From: an uncultured Muribaculaceae bacterium
Lineage (GTDB): Bacteria > Bacteroidota > Bacteroidia > Bacteroidales > Muribaculaceae
Reading direction: 5' to 3'
Length of the DNA: 25,985 bases
Assembly (NCBI GenBank): GCA_910579995.1
Contig: CAJTWH010000035.1
Location: 1 to 25,985 of the forward strand
The notes under the pieces: model-generated
Database searches by the model: none
The model's input: only the letters and a program-made list of their open reading frames with translations
Told to the model about the DNA's origin: nothing
Shown: one piece after another, positions 1-8,966 of the stretch
Position numbering within the stretch: the stretch's first letter is position 1
Layout of the letters: every line of letters starts with the position of its first letter
Program-made: the position numbers and the translations under genes

Positions 1-27
1 TAATTATCTGATTATTAAGCTATTTGC

Positions 28-2742
28 TCAATCCTCAATTGCAGCCTGCGCCGCTGCTACGCGGGCGATGGGCACGCGGAAGGGTGAGCAGCTCACGTAG
101 TTCATACCGAGCTTAGCGCAGAAGATAACCGATGAGGGTTCGCCGCCGTGCTCGCCGCAGATACCTACTTTGAGTTCGGGTTTAACGCTGCGGCCTTTCT
201 TCACGCCCATCTCTACGAGCTGGCCTACGCCTTCTTGGTCGAGGACTTCGAAGGGATCGGTCTTGATCACGCCGTGTTCCTTGTAGAATTTGAGGAACTT
301 GGGAGCGTCGTCACGCGAGAAGCCGAAGGTCATCTGGGTAAGGTCGTTTGTACCGAACGAGAAGAAGTCGGCAACCTCGGCGATCTGGTTGGCGGTGAGG
401 GCTGCGCGGGGTACTTCGATCATAGTACCTACGAGGTAGGGGATCGAGTCGCCTTTTTCTTCGAATACCTTCACTGCAGTAGCGTTGATCACGTTGGCTT
501 GGTGCTGGAGCTCTTTGAGCGAGCCTACGAGGGGCACCATGATTTCGGGATGTACGTCGATACCACGGGCTTTGCAAGCGAGGGCTGCCTCGATGATGGC
601 GCGGGTCTGCATTTCGGTGATTTCCGGATAGGTGATACCGAGACGGCAGCCACGGTGACCGAGCATGGGGTTGAACTCTTCGAGTGAGTCTACCTTGGCC
701 TTAACCTCAGCGAGAGAGATACCGAGTTTGTCGGCGAGCTCTTTCTGGGTTGCGGTCTGATGAGGTACGAACTCGTGCAGAGGGGGATCGAGAAGGCGGA
801 TCGTAACGCCGAATCCATCCATAGCTTCGAAGATTCCTTCGAAGTCACCGCGCTGCATGGGGAGCAGTTTTGCAAGAGCTGCGCGACGGCCTTCGAGGTC
901 GGAAGCGAGGATCATTTCGCGAACTGCGTCGATACGGTTGCCTTCGAAGAACATGTGCTCTGTACGGCAAAGGCCGATACCCTGAGCGCCGAATTTGCGT
1001 GCCTGACGGGCGTCGCGGGGGGTGTCGGCGTTGGTGCGTACGTATGTTTTTGTGAACTTGTCGGCAAGGTTCATGATAGCGAGGAAGTCGCCGTCGAGTG
1101 CGGGCTCGGTGGTGGGCACCTGACCGTCGTAAACTTCGCCGGTTGAGCCGTTGAGAGAAATCCAGTCGCCTTCGTTGTATGTCTTGCCGCCCATTTCTAC
1201 GGTTTTGGCTACATAGTCAACTTTGATTTCGCCTGCACCTGACACACAGCATTTACCCATACCGCGGGCAACAACGGCTGCGTGAGATGTCATACCGCCG
1301 CGCATGGTGAGGATACCCTGAGCAACGGCCATACCGCGGAGGTCTTCGGGAGAAGTCTCGATACGGACGAGGATGACTTTGCGTTTCTTTTCTGCCCAAG
1401 CCTCTGCTTCTTCAGCTGAGAATACGATCTGGCCTGAAGCTGCACCGGGAGAAGCGGGAAGACCCTTGGCTACTACTGCTGCACGTTTGAGCGAAGCCTT
1501 GTCGAAGACGGGGTGGAGAAGTTCGTCGAGTTTCTGGGGCTCCATGCGCTGGAGGGCAGTCTTCTCGTCGATTTTGCCTTCGCGGAGGAGGTCCATGGCG
1601 ATTTTCACCATAGCAGCGCCGGTGCGCTTGCCGTTACGGGTCTGGAGCATCCAGAGTTTGCCGTCTTGGATGGTGAATTCCATATCCTGCATGTCGCGGT
1701 AGTAGTCTTCGAGCTTGGCTGCGATGGCGAAGAGTTCCTGTGCGCATACGGGCATTGATTCTTCAAGTGAAGGATATTTTGAAGCACGTTCTTCTTCTGA
1801 GATACCTTGGAGGGCAGCCCAGCGTTTCGAACCTTCGATAGTGATCTGCTGAGGTGTGCGGATACCGGCAACCACGTCTTCGCCCTGAGCGTTGATGAGG
1901 TATTCACCGTTGAAGATGTCTTCGCCTGTGGCGGCGTCGCGGCTGAATGCAACACCGGTGGCTGAGTTGTTGCCCATGTTGCCGTAAACCATTGCCTGTA
2001 CGTTGACGGCAGTACCCCATTCTTCGGGGATCTGGTTCATGCGGCGGTAGAGGATTGCGCGCTCGTTCATCCAGCTGTCGAATACGGCGCAGATACCACC
2101 CCAAAGCTGTTCCCAAGCATTGTCGGGGAAGTCTTTGCCGGTGTATTCCTTAACGGCGGCCTTGAAGAGTTTCACAAGGTTCTGGAGGTCTTCAACATTG
2201 AGCTCAGTGTCAAGTTTAACACCTTTTTCTTCCTTGACCTTGTCCATGATTTCTTCGAACGGGTCGATGTCGGTTTTCTTTTTGGGTTTCATGCCGAGAA
2301 CGACGTCGCCGTACATCTGCACGAAGCGGCGGTAGCTGTCCCAAGCGAAGCGGGGGTTGCCGCTCTTTTCAGCGAGTGAAGCTACGGTTGCGTCGTTCAT
2401 ACCGAGGTTGAGGACAGTATCCATCATGCCGGGCATAGAAGCGCGGGCACCTGAGCGAACTGATACGAGAAGGGGGTTGGCAGGATCGTTGAATTTTTTG
2501 CCGGTAAGGCTCTCAACGTGTGCGATGGCTTTTTCTACGTCTTCTTTGATACGTTTTACCACTTCGTCGCGGCCGTATTGTGTATACTCGTTGCAGACTT
2601 CGGTAGTGATGGTGAAGCCGGGAGGCACGGGCATGCCGAGAAGGTTCATTTCAGCGAGGTTGGCACCTTTGCCGCCAAGGAGGTTGCGCATGCTTGCGTT
2701 GCCTTCTGCGTGGCCGTCGCCGAATGTATAGACTCTTTTCAT
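28..2742 (-). CDS. ppdK: Pyruvate, phosphate dikinase (PPDK)
   Basis: Cytosolic enzyme that interconverts pyruvate + ATP + Pi with phosphoenolpyruvate + AMP + PPi. At 904 aa it is full length for the family. The order is an N-terminal ATP-grasp nucleotide-binding region (GGKGANLAEM near residue 25), a central swivelling phosphohistidine domain with GGMTSHAAVVARGMG (catalytic His about residue 487, preceded by the Thr-Ser pair that is the regulatory site in plant and some bacterial PPDKs), and a C-terminal PEP/pyruvate TIM barrel with GICGEHGG (catalytic Cys about 862). The ATG start is unambiguous. It lies downstream of nqrF on the same strand but 177 bases away with its own -7 box, so it is probably transcribed separately. 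In fermentative Bacteroidales PPDK can run toward PEP for gluconeogenesis or toward ATP using PPi; the direction here cannot be told from sequence. No regulatory kinase (PDRP) gene is in the window. Confidence 0.98.
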   Translation of the reverse strand: MKRVYTFGDGHAEGNASMRNLLGGKGANLAEMNLLGMPVPPGFTITTEVCNEYTQYGRDEVVKRIKEDVEKAIAHVESLTGKKFNDPANPLLVSVRSGARASMPGMMDTVLNLGMNDATVASLAEKSGNPRFAWDSYRRFVQMYGDVVLGMKPKKKTDIDPFEEIMDKVKEEKGVKLDTELNVEDLQNLVKLFKAAVKEYTGKDFPDNAWEQLWGGICAVFDSWMNERAILYRRMNQIPEEWGTAVNVQAMVYGNMGNNSATGVAFSRDAATGEDIFNGEYLINAQGEDVVAGIRTPQQITIEGSKRWAALQGISEEERASKYPSLEESMPVCAQELFAIAAKLEDYYRDMQDMEFTIQDGKLWMLQTRNGKRTGAAMVKIAMDLLREGKIDEKTALQRMEPQKLDELLHPVFDKASLKRAAVVAKGLPASPGAASGQIVFSAEEAEAWAEKKRKVILVRIETSPEDLRGMAVAQGILTMRGGMTSHAAVVARGMGKCCVSGAGEIKVDYVAKTVEMGGKTYNEGDWISLNGSTGEVYDGQVPTTEPALDGDFLAIMNLADKFTKTYVRTNADTPRDARQARKFGAQGIGLCRTEHMFFEGNRIDAVREMILASDLEGRRAALAKLLPMQRGDFEGIFEAMDGFGVTIRLLDPPLHEFVPHQTATQKELADKLGISLAEVKAKVDSLEEFNPMLGHRGCRLGITYPEITEMQTRAIIEAALACKARGIDVHPEIMVPLVGSLKELQHQANVINATAVKVFEEKGDSIPYLVGTMIEVPRAALTANQIAEVADFFSFGTNDLTQMTFGFSRDDAPKFLKFYKEHGVIKTDPFEVLDQEGVGQLVEMGVKKGRSVKPELKVGICGEHGGEPSSVIFCAKLGMNYVSCSPFRVPIARVAAAQAAIED

Positions 2743-2798
2743 TAGTTAGGTGTGTTTATATATGGGTATATTGTTAGTCTTTTTTGTTGTGTCGTTTG

Positions 2799-2831
2799 CA
2801 AAGTTAGCAATTTTTTTGCCAATTTGTCAAC
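2799..2831 (-). promoter_or_regulatory. Putative ppdK promoter
   Basis: On the minus strand TAACTTTG (2799-2806) matches the Bacteroidota -7 consensus TAnnTTTG exactly. A GTTG (2828-2831) lies 21 bases upstream and matches 3 of 4 bases of the -33 TTTG box. This leaves a leader of roughly 50 bases before the ppdK ATG. The rest of the 177-base nqrF-ppdK gap is AT-rich, and I see no clear terminator hairpin for the nqr operon in it. Confidence 0.6.
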
Positions 2832-2919
2832 TGTCATAACCCGAATTTTTCAATATATGTTGCAAGAAAATTATTTTTTTACCACAATTTGTGAAAGTTC
2901 GGGCTTCTGTTGAGCTTTT

Positions 2920-4227
2920 TTAACCGCCGAAGTTATCGTAGTGGATATTGGCCGGGTCTACGCCGAGGTTGTCGAGCATGCCCTCAACGGCCTTGCTCAT
3001 CGGGCCCGGTCCACACATGTAGTATTCGATATCTTCAGGCGAATCGTGATCCTTGAGGTAGTTGTTGTAGATCACCTGATGTACGAAGCCGGGTGTATAT
3101 TCCACGCCTGCGGCGTCGGCTGCCGGGTCGGGACGGTCGAGGGCAAGATGGAACTTGAAGTTGGGAAATTCTTTCTCGAGCTTGAGGAAGTCGTCGAGGT
3201 AGAACACTTCGTTGAGCGCGCGTGCGCCGTAGAAGTAGTTCATCTTCCGGTTTGTTGTCTTCAAGGTCTTTGTCATGTGCATGATCTGTGCACGGAGAGG
3301 CGCCATGCCTGCGCCGCCGCCGATCCACATCATCTCGTTAGTAGAGTCGAAGATAGGGTGGAAGTCGCCGTAGGGGCCGCTCATTATCACCTTGTCGCCC
3401 GGCTTGAGAGAGAAGATGTAGCTGGAGGCTATGCCGGGCATGACATCTTGGAATCCAACTTCGGGTTTGGGTTTAAATGGCGGTGTGGCAATGCGCACGG
3501 TGAGCATTATGCGGTCGCCCTCGGCAGGGTAGTTTGCCATTGAGTAGGCGCGCACGGTAGTCTCGGTATTCTTACATTTGAGGCTGAACAATCCGAATTT
3601 TTCCCATGCCGGCAGATATTGCTCGCCGATGAGGTCGCGGTCGATATCCTTGGCATAATCCATTTCGAATGGAGGTATCTTGATCTGTGCGTATGATCCG
3701 GGGATGAAGTCCATGTGTTCACCGGCAGGAAGAGCGACGATAAACTCTTTGATGAACGTAGCCACATTGCGGTTGGAGATAACCTCACATTCCCACTCCT
3801 TGACGCTGAGAGCCGAGGCGGGCACGGTAATCTCCATATTTGATTTCACCTTGCATTGACATGCCAGACGCCAATGGTCTTTGAGTTCCTTGCGGGTGAA
3901 GTGTACGGCCTCTGTAGGCAGCGGGTCACCACCGCCTTCGAGCACCTGCAGACGGCATTGTCCGCAACTGCCCTTTCCGCCGCAGGCTGAGGGCAGAAAG
4001 ATATTGTTGTCGGCCATGGTGGAGAGCAGCGGTTTGCCGGCGGCCGTGGTTATGGTCTTGTCATCGTTGATGGTGATTTCTACCGGACCCGACTGCACAA
4101 GATATCTCTTGGCGATCAGCAGTATTATCACCAGCAACAGAGTCACACCCAAGAAGAAGCCGACACCGGCCTCTATTGTCAGCCATGCAGAGTGGTCGAG
4201 GCTGCATAGTATATTTGAGAGTGTCAT
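2920..4227 (-). CDS. nqrF: Na+-translocating NADH:quinone reductase subunit F
   Basis: NADH-oxidising entry subunit of the membrane Na+-NQR complex. It takes electrons from NADH through FAD to a [2Fe-2S] cluster and on to the rest of the pump. The 435 residues show one N-terminal membrane helix (about 17-39), a ferredoxin-like domain with cluster ligands Cys82, Cys88, Cys91 and Cys123 (SACGGKGSCGQC and LACQC), an FAD-binding RAYSMANYP motif, the NADH-binding GGGAGMAPLR motif and the characteristic CGPGPMSKAVEGML plus DNFGG end. It is the last gene of the nqrABCDEF operon, starting 9 bases after the nqrE stop. The N-terminus, before the first helix, is slightly longer than in the Vibrio protein as I remember it. 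Confidence 0.98.
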   Translation of the reverse strand: MTLSNILCSLDHSAWLTIEAGVGFFLGVTLLLVIILLIAKRYLVQSGPVEITINDDKTITTAAGKPLLSTMADNNIFLPSACGGKGSCGQCRLQVLEGGGDPLPTEAVHFTRKELKDHWRLACQCKVKSNMEITVPASALSVKEWECEVISNRNVATFIKEFIVALPAGEHMDFIPGSYAQIKIPPFEMDYAKDIDRDLIGEQYLPAWEKFGLFSLKCKNTETTVRAYSMANYPAEGDRIMLTVRIATPPFKPKPEVGFQDVMPGIASSYIFSLKPGDKVIMSGPYGDFHPIFDSTNEMMWIGGGAGMAPLRAQIMHMTKTLKTTNRKMNYFYGARALNEVFYLDDFLKLEKEFPNFKFHLALDRPDPAADAAGVEYTPGFVHQVIYNNYLKDHDSPEDIEYYMCGPGPMSKAVEGMLDNLGVDPANIHYDNFGG

Positions 4228-4236
4228 TGCAGTATG

Positions 4237-4854
4237 TTAGATTTTGATACCGAGGAAGCTCATGAAAGCTATGCCCATCAGTGCGGTGATTATGAATGTG
4301 ATACCGACGCCACGGAGCGGGGCGGGAATGTTGGAGTACTGGGCTATGCGCTCGCGCACTGCTGCCACGGCAGTGATGGCCAGCAGCCAGCCGATACCCC
4401 AGCCGCCGCCTGCACATACAGCTGTCCATACAGAGCCGAAGTCGCGCTGCTGCATGAAGAGCGAGCCGCCGAGGATGGCGCAGTTTACCGCGATAAGCGG
4501 CAGGAAGATACCGAGCGAGGCATAAAGCGCCGGAGCATATTTCTCCACTACCATCTCCACGAGCTGTGTCATCGACGCGATAACGGCGATAAACACTATC
4601 AGCGAGAGGAAGCTGAGGTCAACCTCGGCGAAGTCGGGGCTGAGCCACGACAAGGCTCCGGCACGGAGCACGTAGGTCTCAAGCAGGTAGTTGATGGGCA
4701 AGGTGATGGTGAGCATGAATGTGACGGCTATGCCCAAGCCGAACGCCGTCTTGACATTTTTGCTCACCGCTATGAACGAGCACATGCCAAGGAAGTAGGC
4801 GAATATCATGTTGTCGATAAAAATCGACCTTATAAATAGGTTGAGATTATCCAT
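4237..4854 (-). CDS. nqrE: Na+-NQR subunit E (integral membrane)
   Basis: Integral membrane subunit of Na+-NQR, 205 aa, with about six hydrophobic helices. NqrE and NqrD are paralogous and pack as an inverted pair that carries a metal centre between the sides of the membrane. The N-terminus (FIRSIFIDNMIFAYFLGMCSF) and the GWGIGWLLAI segment are typical for NqrE. In this family conserved Cys residues in the membrane helices hold the iron centre; Cys25 in LGMCSF and the Cys in AVNCAILGG (about residue 120) are the visible candidates. It sits between nqrD (27 bases upstream) and nqrF (9 bases downstream) in the standard order. Confidence 0.98.
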   Translation of the reverse strand: MDNLNLFIRSIFIDNMIFAYFLGMCSFIAVSKNVKTAFGLGIAVTFMLTITLPINYLLETYVLRAGALSWLSPDFAEVDLSFLSLIVFIAVIASMTQLVEMVVEKYAPALYASLGIFLPLIAVNCAILGGSLFMQQRDFGSVWTAVCAGGGWGIGWLLAITAVAAVRERIAQYSNIPAPLRGVGITFIITALMGIAFMSFLGIKI

Positions 4855-4881
4855 TGTGATAAGTTTACGGCGTGCGACAGT

Positions 4882-5496
4882 TTACTTTTCCTGCAAATCT
4901 TTGTTTATGCTCCGGTGTACCCAGATGATACATGCCACGGTGACAAGAGCCATCGGAGGCAAAATCATAAGGCCGTTGTTGACATATCCGGCTTCATAGA
5001 AGCAGTCGGGCACCACTTGGTAGCCGAGAAGTGTACCCGAGCCGAGAAGCTCGCGGAAGAAGCCAACTATGATGAGAATCAGTGCGTAGCCGATACCGTT
5101 GCCAATACCGTCGAGAAACGAAGGCCAAGGTTTGTTTGCCATGGCAAACGCCTCAAGGCGGCCCATCAGGATACAGTTGGTGATGATAAGGCCGATAAAC
5201 ACCGACAGCTGCTTGCTTACATCGTAGGCGTAGGCCTGAAGTAGTTGTGAAACAATTACAACCAATCCGGCAACCACAACGAGCTGCACTATGATACGTA
5301 TGCTCGTAGGTATTGTGTTGCGGAGAAGCGAGATGATGACATTGCTGAACGCCAACACCGCAATCACCGAAAGGCCCATCACGATTGCCGGCTCGAGTTT
5401 GGCAGTCACGGCGAGCACGGAGCAGATACCGAGAATCTGTACTATTACAGGGTTATCCTTTGAGAAAGGATTGAAAAATACGCTTTTGTTTGACAT
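4882..5496 (-). CDS. nqrD: Na+-NQR subunit D (integral membrane)
   Basis: Integral membrane subunit of Na+-NQR, 204 aa, with about six hydrophobic helices; paralogue and structural partner of NqrE. The conserved start NPVIVQILGICSVLAVTAKLEPA and the segment IIVQLVVVAGLVVIVSQLLQAYAY are typical NqrD. Cys residues in ILGICSVLAV and ITNCILMGRLEAFA correspond to the family's metal-ligand positions. It starts 12 bases after the nqrC stop, which shows tight operon spacing. Confidence 0.98.
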   Translation of the reverse strand: MSNKSVFFNPFSKDNPVIVQILGICSVLAVTAKLEPAIVMGLSVIAVLAFSNVIISLLRNTIPTSIRIIVQLVVVAGLVVIVSQLLQAYAYDVSKQLSVFIGLIITNCILMGRLEAFAMANKPWPSFLDGIGNGIGYALILIIVGFFRELLGSGTLLGYQVVPDCFYEAGYVNNGLMILPPMALVTVACIIWVHRSINKDLQEK

Positions 5497-5508
5497 AGTT
5501 GCGGCAGT

Positions 5509-6222
5509 TTATTTGTTAGCGGCAAGTCCGGTCAGGAATGAGGCGTATGGCGCGAGGCAATTCTCTATCATGGCGCCGACACCCTTGCTGGTGATTGTGC
5601 CTCCCGAAATACCGTCTACATAGTCTGCGCCTTCGGGAGCGGGCATACCGGCTTTGATTACACTCACGGCTTCGAAATGGCCGTCGATAAGCAGATGTTT
5701 GCCCTTGAACTGGTCGCTGAATTTGGGCTTTTCGATTTCGGCGCCCAGACCGGGAGTCTCGCCCTGATGGGCGAAGTAGGCACCATAGATGGTAGAACCG
5801 TCAGAATCGACCGAGGCGTAGCCCCAGATCGGCCCCCACAGGCCGGCGCCATACATCGGCAGGATGTATTTCACACTGCCGTCGGAGAGCGTGCACTCAT
5901 ATACGGGCAAGAGGCGTTTGTCGGCGGCCTCCTTGATCTGTGCGGCGATGTTGATTGAGAATGCCTCGGGAGCGTCGGACACTCTTTCTCCGGTGCTGTT
6001 CACCACAAAAGAATTGGTGATAAGTCTGTTGTATTCAGTCGCGATGTCACCGCTTGTCACTTCGATGTTCACGCTGGCAAGTATCTGCTTCATCTTGTCG
6101 GCGTCGGCATTGGCTTGCTGGCGGTCTTTGAGTGATATCGACGTAAACGCCAGAGCCGCGCCTACGACTACTACCATAACTATGATATATATTATGGTGT
6201 ATGTGTTGCTTTGCTTATTCAT
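5509..6222 (-). CDS. nqrC: Na+-NQR subunit C (covalent FMN, periplasmic)
   Basis: Subunit of Na+-NQR that carries FMN linked through a phosphoester to Thr, exposed on the periplasmic side. The 237-aa protein has one N-terminal membrane helix (about 8-28) followed by a soluble FMN-binding domain. The flavinylation motif D-x-x-S-G-G-T is present as DGISGGTITS, which puts the FMN-bearing residue at about Thr209. The segment LLPVYECTLSDGSVKYILPMYGAGLWGPIWGY is also typical. Its ATG overlaps the nqrB stop (ATGA, 6219-6222), so translation is probably coupled. The flavin transferase ApbE needed for this modification is not encoded in the window. Confidence 0.98.
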   Translation of the reverse strand: MNKQSNTYTIIYIIVMVVVVGAALAFTSISLKDRQQANADADKMKQILASVNIEVTSGDIATEYNRLITNSFVVNSTGERVSDAPEAFSINIAAQIKEAADKRLLPVYECTLSDGSVKYILPMYGAGLWGPIWGYASVDSDGSTIYGAYFAHQGETPGLGAEIEKPKFSDQFKGKHLLIDGHFEAVSVIKAGMPAPEGADYVDGISGGTITSKGVGAMIENCLAPYASFLTGLAANK

Positions 6223-7439
6223 TCGTTTACGGGTTTGGTTTTGACACGGTTGAGACGACGGCGTATGTTGGCTTGCACCACGCAGTAGTCAATCAGCGGG
6301 GCGAAGCAGTTCATAAGCAACACTGCAAGCATTGCGCCTTCGGGATAGCCGGTGTTGTAGGTGCGGATTATTATGGCTATGGCACCGATGAGGAAGCCGT
6401 AGATATATTTGCCGGTGGTGGTGCGGGCTGCGGTCACCGGATCGGTGGCCATGAAAACTGCCGCGAAAGCGAAGCCGCCAAGCAGAAGCTGGTCGCAGGC
6501 CGGTATATAAGAGGCAGGGTAGAGGGGCGATGCAAATGTGTTTGCAATCCAGCCCATAGCCAAGCCGCCGGCGATTACCGACACTATTATTCGCCATGAA
6601 GCGATACCGGTGGCAAGCAGGATGACTGCGCCGATGAGTATACAGAGAGTCGAAGTCTCGCCAAACGAACCCGGTATAAGACCCAAGAACGCCTGCCATG
6701 TGTCGATGATATGTCCGTCGATACCGGTGAGAGTGATCTGCGGGCCGCTTTGAGTGGCAATCTGTCCTAAAGGAGTAGCTCCGGCGAAGCCGTCGGGGAG
6801 TTCAGTGCCGAATCCGAAAGGAGTGCCCGTGGCCACATAAACCTTATCGCCCGACATCTGTGCCGGATATGCGAAGAATAGAAACGCACGTGTGACCAGC
6901 GCTATGTTCATCACATTGTAGCCCGTGCCTCCGAAAACTTCTTTAGCAAAGATAACGGCGAAAGCCACAGCCACTGCGAGCATCCACAGCGGTACTTCTG
7001 CCGGGCATATCATCGGCACGAGGATACCGGTCACGAGGAAACCCTCCTGAATCTCTTCCTTGCGCCACTGTGCAAAGGCAAATTCAATACCAAGACCAAC
7101 AACGTATGCAACCAACACACGCGGCAGGATAGTCAGGAAGCCATACCACAGCAGGCTCCAGAATGGAAATTGTGTAGCACCGAGCGCCAGCCAGTGCTGA
7201 TAGCCGGTGTTATACATGCCGAAGAAGAAGCAGGGCATGAGAGCCATCACCACGATAATCATGGTGCGCTTGGCGTCGATACTGTCGTGGATATGCACTG
7301 CCCCGGTGGGCGCGGAGGTCGTTCGGGGGGTATAGAGGAATGTCTCGAAGCCGTCGTATACCGAGTGGAAAGCGTGCAATTTGCCGCCGGGCTCGAAGTC
7401 GGGCTTTATTTTGTCAAGAAAATTGCGTAGGGCTGACAT
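6219..7439 (-). CDS. nqrB: Na+-NQR subunit B (covalent FMN, membrane)
   Basis: Large integral membrane subunit of Na+-NQR. It holds a covalent FMN and riboflavin and lies on the sodium path. I take the ATG at 7439 (MSALRNFLDKIKPDF) as the start: an in-frame TTG at 7448 would overlap nqrA by 8 bases, while the ATG follows the nqrA stop after a single base. This gives 406 aa with many hydrophobic helices. The flavinylation motif is visible as DGFAGATPL, with the FMN-bearing Thr at about residue 222. The C-terminus (ALVTRAFLFFAYP; CFAPLIDYCVVQANIRRR) is typical. Adjacent genes nqrA (upstream) and nqrC (4-base overlap) complete the context. Confidence 0.98.
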   Translation of the reverse strand: MSALRNFLDKIKPDFEPGGKLHAFHSVYDGFETFLYTPRTTSAPTGAVHIHDSIDAKRTMIIVVMALMPCFFFGMYNTGYQHWLALGATQFPFWSLLWYGFLTILPRVLVAYVVGLGIEFAFAQWRKEEIQEGFLVTGILVPMICPAEVPLWMLAVAVAFAVIFAKEVFGGTGYNVMNIALVTRAFLFFAYPAQMSGDKVYVATGTPFGFGTELPDGFAGATPLGQIATQSGPQITLTGIDGHIIDTWQAFLGLIPGSFGETSTLCILIGAVILLATGIASWRIIVSVIAGGLAMGWIANTFASPLYPASYIPACDQLLLGGFAFAAVFMATDPVTAARTTTGKYIYGFLIGAIAIIIRTYNTGYPEGAMLAVLLMNCFAPLIDYCVVQANIRRRLNRVKTKPVNE

Positions 7440-7440
7440 G

Positions 7441-8778
7441 TTATTCAAGTTCTTTGCGTATGTAGTCGAGGCCGTCGCGCACTATCTGCTGCAATGGTAG
7501 CTTGGAGGTGTCGGCATATTCGGCGGCAGCGAAATCTTCAGGAGCCACCTCGTATATGCCGAGGCGTTCCATATCCTCGATGTTGTTTGAAATAATTGCT
7601 TTGATAAGATACTCGGGCAGAATATCCATCGGTATCACATTGTCATACTGTCCGCTCATTATCATGGCGCGGCGTCCGCCGTTGAGGCGTGCGTCGGGGC
7701 GGAAGAGGCGTTTGGCGAAATGGCCAGGGAACGAGCGGCTCTCGCTCATTTTCGCGGGTGAGAGCGACGCCCAGCCCATGAATTCGTCTTTATCGTCGCC
7801 CTCGGCGATTACTGTGATATGGCGGTAAGGATAGCGCAGGAATCCGTCGGCGCCGACGGCATTTCCGGTCAGCACGTTGCCGCTGATTATTCGCTTGTGG
7901 CAATCATCGGTGTCAAGATGTCCGGCAAGCAGAGGGGCGACTTGTGCGCCGATAGTGGTCAGATATAGCGCCGGGCTTGCGACTTCCGGACCGGTCAGAG
8001 CCACCATCGTGCGGTATTCGGCAGCTTTGCCTTGGGCGAGGCGTCCTATTCGTCCGAGGGTCGGGAGGTCGAGAGTCCAGATAATCTCGCCCTTGTTTAC
8101 AGGTGCGATATTTGCGGCTTGTATACCGGCGTTGCCTGCCGGGTGCGGGCCTTCTACCTCTACCATCTCGGCGCCTTTTATGTCGCCGGCAGCCCAATCG
8201 CTTCCATGGCTGAGATATACCTTGCCCTTGGTGATACGCTTGAGCAGAGCCACACCGGCTTCATAATCCTGCTTGTCGAAAAGTGCCGAAAAAACGGCTG
8301 CCGATGGTGCCAAAGGGGCGGTGTCGAGAGCCGTTATAAAGATATCGCGCACTGTGTCGTATGGTGCGGGTACTATGTCGTAGGGGCGCTGGCGCATGAG
8401 AGCCAGCAAGCCTGACTCGGCGAGAAGTTTGCGCGCCGAGTCCTCATCGGTGACTTGAGAGAAAGTTACTGCAGGAGCCGAAGTCTCGCCGACCTCGAGC
8501 TCTACACGCATGATTTTGCGACGTTCTCCGCGCACGACCGCGCGCACTCTGCCATTTACCGGCGATACTATCTTTACCTCCGGGTTACGTTTGTCAAAAA
8601 GCAACGGTGTGCCCGCAGCAACAGCGTCACCGTCGCGCACGCACACTTTCGGTACAAAGCCGGGAAAGTCGTCGGGGATGATTGCGCACAAGCCCACGTT
8701 TTTTTCTTCTGCATGGACGTTTGCCGGCAATCCTCCGGCTATATTGAGCTTCAAACCTCTTTTGAGCTTCAATTTCAT
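7441..8778 (-). CDS. nqrA: Na+-NQR subunit A
   Basis: Cytoplasmic subunit of Na+-NQR, involved in the quinone-reducing end of the complex. The 445-aa length and the N-terminus (KLKRGLKLNIAGG) are typical, as is the biotinyl/lipoyl-like early region (VRDGDAVAAGTPLLFDKRNPEVKIVSPVNGRV, about residues 47-78). The C-terminal part carries the family's MDILPEYLIKAIISNNIEDMERLGIYEV segment. It is the first gene of the six-gene operon nqrABCDEF (8778 down to 2920), with short gaps or overlaps throughout. The ATG at 8778 is preceded by an A-rich stretch rather than a Shine-Dalgarno sequence, as is usual in Bacteroidota. All six subunits are intact, so a functional sodium pump is expected. Confidence 0.98.
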   Translation of the reverse strand: MKLKLKRGLKLNIAGGLPANVHAEEKNVGLCAIIPDDFPGFVPKVCVRDGDAVAAGTPLLFDKRNPEVKIVSPVNGRVRAVVRGERRKIMRVELEVGETSAPAVTFSQVTDEDSARKLLAESGLLALMRQRPYDIVPAPYDTVRDIFITALDTAPLAPSAAVFSALFDKQDYEAGVALLKRITKGKVYLSHGSDWAAGDIKGAEMVEVEGPHPAGNAGIQAANIAPVNKGEIIWTLDLPTLGRIGRLAQGKAAEYRTMVALTGPEVASPALYLTTIGAQVAPLLAGHLDTDDCHKRIISGNVLTGNAVGADGFLRYPYRHITVIAEGDDKDEFMGWASLSPAKMSESRSFPGHFAKRLFRPDARLNGGRRAMIMSGQYDNVIPMDILPEYLIKAIISNNIEDMERLGIYEVAPEDFAAAEYADTSKLPLQQIVRDGLDYIRKELE

Positions 8779-8811
8779 GTTATTTTATATCTGTTGTTGT
8801 CTAATAATCGG

Positions 8812-8846
8812 CAAAGATAAGAAATTTTAGCTAAACGAGCGTTAAA
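8812..8846 (-). promoter_or_regulatory. Putative nqr operon promoter
   Basis: On the minus strand TATCTTTG (8812-8819) matches TAnnTTTG exactly. The only -33-like sequence is TTTA (8843-8846), 23 bases upstream, which is weak and a little far. It lies about 33 bases before the nqrA ATG and diverges from the GH25 promoter within the same 188-base intergenic region. Confidence 0.5.
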
Positions 8847-8911
8847 TCTTAACAAAATATAACAAAGTAAAAATATTGACGTTCCGCACTTTTTTAAAGT
8901 CTGAAACGTTT

Positions 8912-8919
8912 TAATTTTG
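8912..8919 (+). promoter_or_regulatory. Putative -7 box for the MORN-GH25 gene
   Basis: TAATTTTG at 8912-8919 matches TAnnTTTG exactly; upstream there is only a T-run (8890-8895) in the -33 region. Transcription would begin around 8924-8926. That argues against the in-frame ATG at 8922 and for the ATG at 8967. Confidence 0.5.
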
Positions 8920-8966
8920 TCATGGGCTATTTCAATCTCTACAGTAGCCCTGCAAACATTACTGAC

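Noticed and set aside
148..687. Open frame of 179 codons on the plus strand inside ppdK
   Set aside because: It is antisense to the conserved C-terminal PPDK barrel, has no promoter and no family features, and long antisense frames are common in GC-rich codon-biased genes.
7440..7448. TTG start for nqrB overlapping nqrA
   Set aside because: The ATG at 7439 follows the nqrA stop by one base and matches the normal NqrB N-terminus length.
8922..8966. Upstream ATG (8922) for the MORN-GH25 protein
   Set aside because: The -7 box at 8912-8919 would put the transcription start after or at this ATG, and the signal peptide begins properly at the ATG at 8967.
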